Shown: piece by piece, positions 11,000 through 12,910 of the stretch
Numbering within the stretch: the stretch's first letter is position 1
How the letters are laid out: each line of letters starts with the position of its first letter
From: JBFMDU01 sp034431935
Lineage (GTDB): Bacteria > Chloroflexota > Dehalococcoidia > GIF9 > JBFMDU01
Assembly (NCBI GenBank): GCA_034431935.1
Contig: DAOUCU010000053.1
Span: 1-12,910 of the forward strand
Direction: 5' to 3'
DNA: 12,910 nt
The notes under the pieces: model-generated
Seen by the model: the letters and a program-made list of their open reading frames with translations, nothing else
The model's database searches: none
What the model was told of the DNA's origin: nothing
Program-made: the position numbers and the translations under genes

Positions 11000-12910
11000 T
11001 CACCGCTTCGCCATTCTGCCCATGATCCCGCTGGCCCTGACGATGAGGTCTTCGTTTACATCAATGCGCCTGTCCCTGCGGTATTTGAGCTCATCCACAA
11101 ATTCGATGACGTCGCTGTCGTGCCCGGCAAGCTCTACCAGACGCTCAGCAAACTGCACCGCCTCGGACAGTTGGCCAAGCCTCAGGTGAAGGAGGAGCAG
11201 TTGGCCGCAATAATAGGCGCTGCGGGCGGGGTCATGGCGGGACGACTCCAATGACTGGCTGTATTCCTGTCTCAGGTACCTGGACAGTTCTGTCTGGACC
11301 TGCCGCACATTCTGGAAGCGATGCTCTTTCTTTTTCGCCATGCACTTAATTATTATCGGTTCAAGGACGGCCGCTCCGGGATTAATGCGTGACGGGGCCT
11401 CAGGCTCTTGACTGACAATATTGAACATGATTTCGCCTATGTCCTCTCCGGTAAAAGGCGGCTTCCCGGTTACCAACTCGTAAAGGATCACCCCGAGCTG
11501 ATAGATATCCGTCCTCGTGTCGGTGCCACCGAACTTCCCGGGCGAAATCTGCTCCGGGGAAGCATAGGCCGGGGAGAAACCCGTCCCGGAACTTCCCCCG
11601 CTGGCCGAGGCTATCTTGCTCAAGCCCCAATCGGTGATTTTCGGCGTCATGTCAGCCGAAAGGAGCACGTTGGCGGGCTTGAGGTCCCTGTGGACTATCG
11701 GCTCGGGCTGGCGTCCGTGGGCGCAGGCCAGTCCCCGCGCGATGCCGAGGCAAATCCGCGCCGCCTCCTGGACCGAGAGCGGTTTATCCAGGGCTTCCAG
11801 GCTACCGCCTTCCATATACTCCAGTTCCAGGTAGGGTACCGGCATGATATTGCATCCGTAGCATTCAACGATGTTCTCGTGCTTCAGGTCTTCCCAGACC
11901 CGGATTTCCTTGATGAAGGCGCGGCCGGTGGCTTCATCGAAGCTGATGGGGATTTTCAGGGCTACCAGCCTGCCATCCCTATTGCGCCTTGCCCGGAAGA
12001 CCTTTGCAAACCCGCCTCTGCCGAGCAGTACGGGTTCCCTGAAAGATGCCAGCAGGTTCGGCGGAAACCCGGCAAATGCCGTGTCAGGAGTGTGAATCAC
12101 AGAAGCTCTGGAATCGGGTGTTTCACGCCTATCCGGTACTGACGGACCCGTCATAACATCTGCCCCCGGCGAAGGTTGAGGAGAGATGGTTTCTGGTCCC
12201 TGAATTGCGGCCGCATGTTCAGCAACCGCCTGCCCTGCCGGTCTCGATTCTTTTGCGGGCAACGGTGCCGGCCCTGAGCTGAACCTATCGCCAAGGGCGC
12301 ACACGGCACCGCTCGTAACACCGAAGTAAATCCTATTATCAGCTCCGATAGTCGGCGAGGAATGGACGGCATCTGCGGTTTCGTACCTCCACCGGAGCCT
12401 GCCCTCGGCGCCGATGGCATAGAGGTTTCCATCGTAAGACCCGACGTAGACGGTGCCGTCGGCCGCCACCGCCGGCGAGGAACGGACCCAATTTCCGGTT
12501 TCGTACCTCCACCGGAGCCTGCCCTCGGCGCCGATGGCGTAGAGTTTTCCATCTTCAGACCCGACGTAGACGGTGCCGTCGGCCGCCACCGCCGGCGAGG
12601 AAAAAACGGAGTCTCCGGTCGCGTACTTCCACCGGAGCCTGCCGTCGGCGCCGATGGCGTAGAGTTTTCCATCGCCAGACCCGACGTAGACGGTGCCGTC
12701 GGCCGCCACCGCCGGCGAGGAGAAAACGAAGTCTCCGGTTGCGTACTTCCACCGGAGCCTGCCGTCGGCGCCGATGGCGTGGAGGTTTCCATCGTAAGAC
12801 CCGACGTAGACGGTGCCGTCGGCCGCCACCGCCGGCGAGGAATGCACCCAATGTCCGGTTGCGTACTTCCACCGCAGCCTGCCGTCGGCGCCGATGGCGT
12901 GGAGGTTTCC
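11000..12910 (-). CDS. PQQ-type beta-propeller / Ser-Thr protein kinase (5' partial)
   Basis: The frame is open to the right edge, giving 636 visible residues; a GTG inside a repeat is not the true start. Residues 1 to about 205 are beta-propeller blades of 40 residues (SSPAVAADGTVYVGSYDG, then AIGAEGRLRWRYETG), with the last one degenerate. A Pro/Ala-rich linker (about 208-285) leads to a Hanks-type kinase: GRGGFAKV (297-304), VALK (K319), HRDLKPAN (catalytic D409), DWG in place of DFG (D427), SPE (451-453) and DIYQLGVILYELVTGKPPF. All catalytic residues are present, so it should be active. The C-terminal 100 residues are helical and TPR-like. No membrane helix lies between propeller and kinase, so both are probably in the same compartment. 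The order (propeller first, kinase last) is opposite to the common one. It likely phosphorylates cluster proteins, opposed by the PP2C enzyme. The kinase call is certain, the signal unknown. Confidence 0.95.
   Translation of the reverse strand, partial: GNLHAIGADGRLRWKYATGHWVHSSPAVAADGTVYVGSYDGNLHAIGADGRLRWKYATGDFVFSSPAVAADGTVYVGSGDGKLYAIGADGRLRWKYATGDSVFSSPAVAADGTVYVGSEDGKLYAIGAEGRLRWRYETGNWVRSSPAVAADGTVYVGSYDGNLYAIGAEGRLRWRYETADAVHSSPTIGADNRIYFGVTSGAVCALGDRFSSGPAPLPAKESRPAGQAVAEHAAAIQGPETISPQPSPGADVMTGPSVPDRRETPDSRASVIHTPDTAFAGFPPNLLASFREPVLLGRGGFAKVFRARRNRDGRLVALKIPISFDEATGRAFIKEIRVWEDLKHENIVECYGCNIMPVPYLELEYMEGGSLEALDKPLSVQEAARICLGIARGLACAHGRQPEPIVHRDLKPANVLLSADMTPKITDWGLSKIASASGGSSGTGFSPAYASPEQISPGKFGGTDTRTDIYQLGVILYELVTGKPPFTGEDIGEIMFNIVSQEPEAPSRINPGAAVLEPIIIKCMAKKKEHRFQNVRQVQTELSRYLRQEYSQSLESSRHDPARSAYYCGQLLLLHLRLGQLSEAVQFAERLVELAGHDSDVIEFVDELKYRRDRRIDVNEDLIVRASGIMGRMAKR
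12361..12910. repeat. In-frame 120-base tandem repeats encoding propeller blades
   Basis: About four and a half copies with an exact 120-base period (40 codons) run to the window edge; the block at 12421-12480 recurs at 12541, 12661 and 12781 with only a few base changes, mostly in the variable tip codons. A decayed copy lies at 12301-12360. Identity at silent positions shows recent duplication or gene conversion, and more copies probably lie beyond the edge. Confidence 0.9.

Noticed and set aside
12151..12872. Other minus-strand frames through the propeller repeats
   Set aside because: Repetitive, Arg/Pro-rich shadow translations produced by the 120-base repeat; the kinase frame is the real one.
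1..12910. Mobile element, phage or CRISPR locus
   Set aside because: No transposase, integrase, phage structural gene, spaced direct repeats or attachment-like duplications were seen.

Overview
The window is a compact, one-directional gene cluster: every gene I can support lies on the minus strand, so transcription runs from high to low coordinates. GC content is moderately high and most genes have clear Shine-Dalgarno sites. One promoter is close to the bacterial sigma-70 consensus, and a PP2C phosphatase and a Ser/Thr kinase with PQQ-type repeats are present. This points to a bacterium. The style (zinc-ribbon tails, an N-terminal 'GYDVS' helix, a PQQ-kinase) is common in Chloroflexota such as Dehalococcoidia or Anaerolineae, but that assignment is only a guess. 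I see no rRNA, tRNA, CRISPR array, transposase or integrase.

Layout in transcription order. At the right edge is a protein of at least 636 residues, truncated at its 5' end: near-identical 40-residue beta-propeller repeats followed by a Ser/Thr kinase. A roughly 450-base non-coding stretch follows. It holds a strong promoter (TTGACA, 17-base spacer, TATAGT) with a perfect 13-base palindrome in the spacer, and a long hairpin in the leader. Then comes a tight run of genes: an unknown 178-residue protein; an unknown 476-residue protein that overlaps it; a 197-residue coiled-coil protein (ESCRT-III-like B); an MIT-like plus AAA ATPase (Vps4-like B, 401 residues); a PP2C phosphatase; a second 197-residue coiled-coil protein (ESCRT-III-like A); a second MIT-like plus AAA ATPase (Vps4-like A, 360 residues); a HEAT-repeat/Ig-like/zinc-ribbon protein; an SPFH/band-7 protein with a long coiled coil and zinc ribbon; a 119-residue unknown; and, at the left edge, a single-pass membrane protein with an InlB-type repeat, cut at its 3' end.

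The main result is the duplicated pair of a 197-residue coiled-coil protein followed by a single-ring AAA ATPase with an MIT-like N-terminus. This is the core arrangement of ESCRT-III/Vps4 (CdvB/CdvC) membrane-remodelling machines of eukaryotes and archaea. Here the two pairs flank a PP2C phosphatase and sit with an SPFH membrane-scaffold protein, two zinc-ribbon adaptors and a membrane-anchored protein, downstream of a sensor kinase. I infer a phospho-regulated, ESCRT-like membrane remodelling or stress/defence system. The ATPase, phosphatase, kinase and SPFH calls rest on clear motifs. The ESCRT-III relationship of the coiled-coil proteins rests on length, charge layout, helix pattern and neighbourhood, and needs profile or structure comparison.
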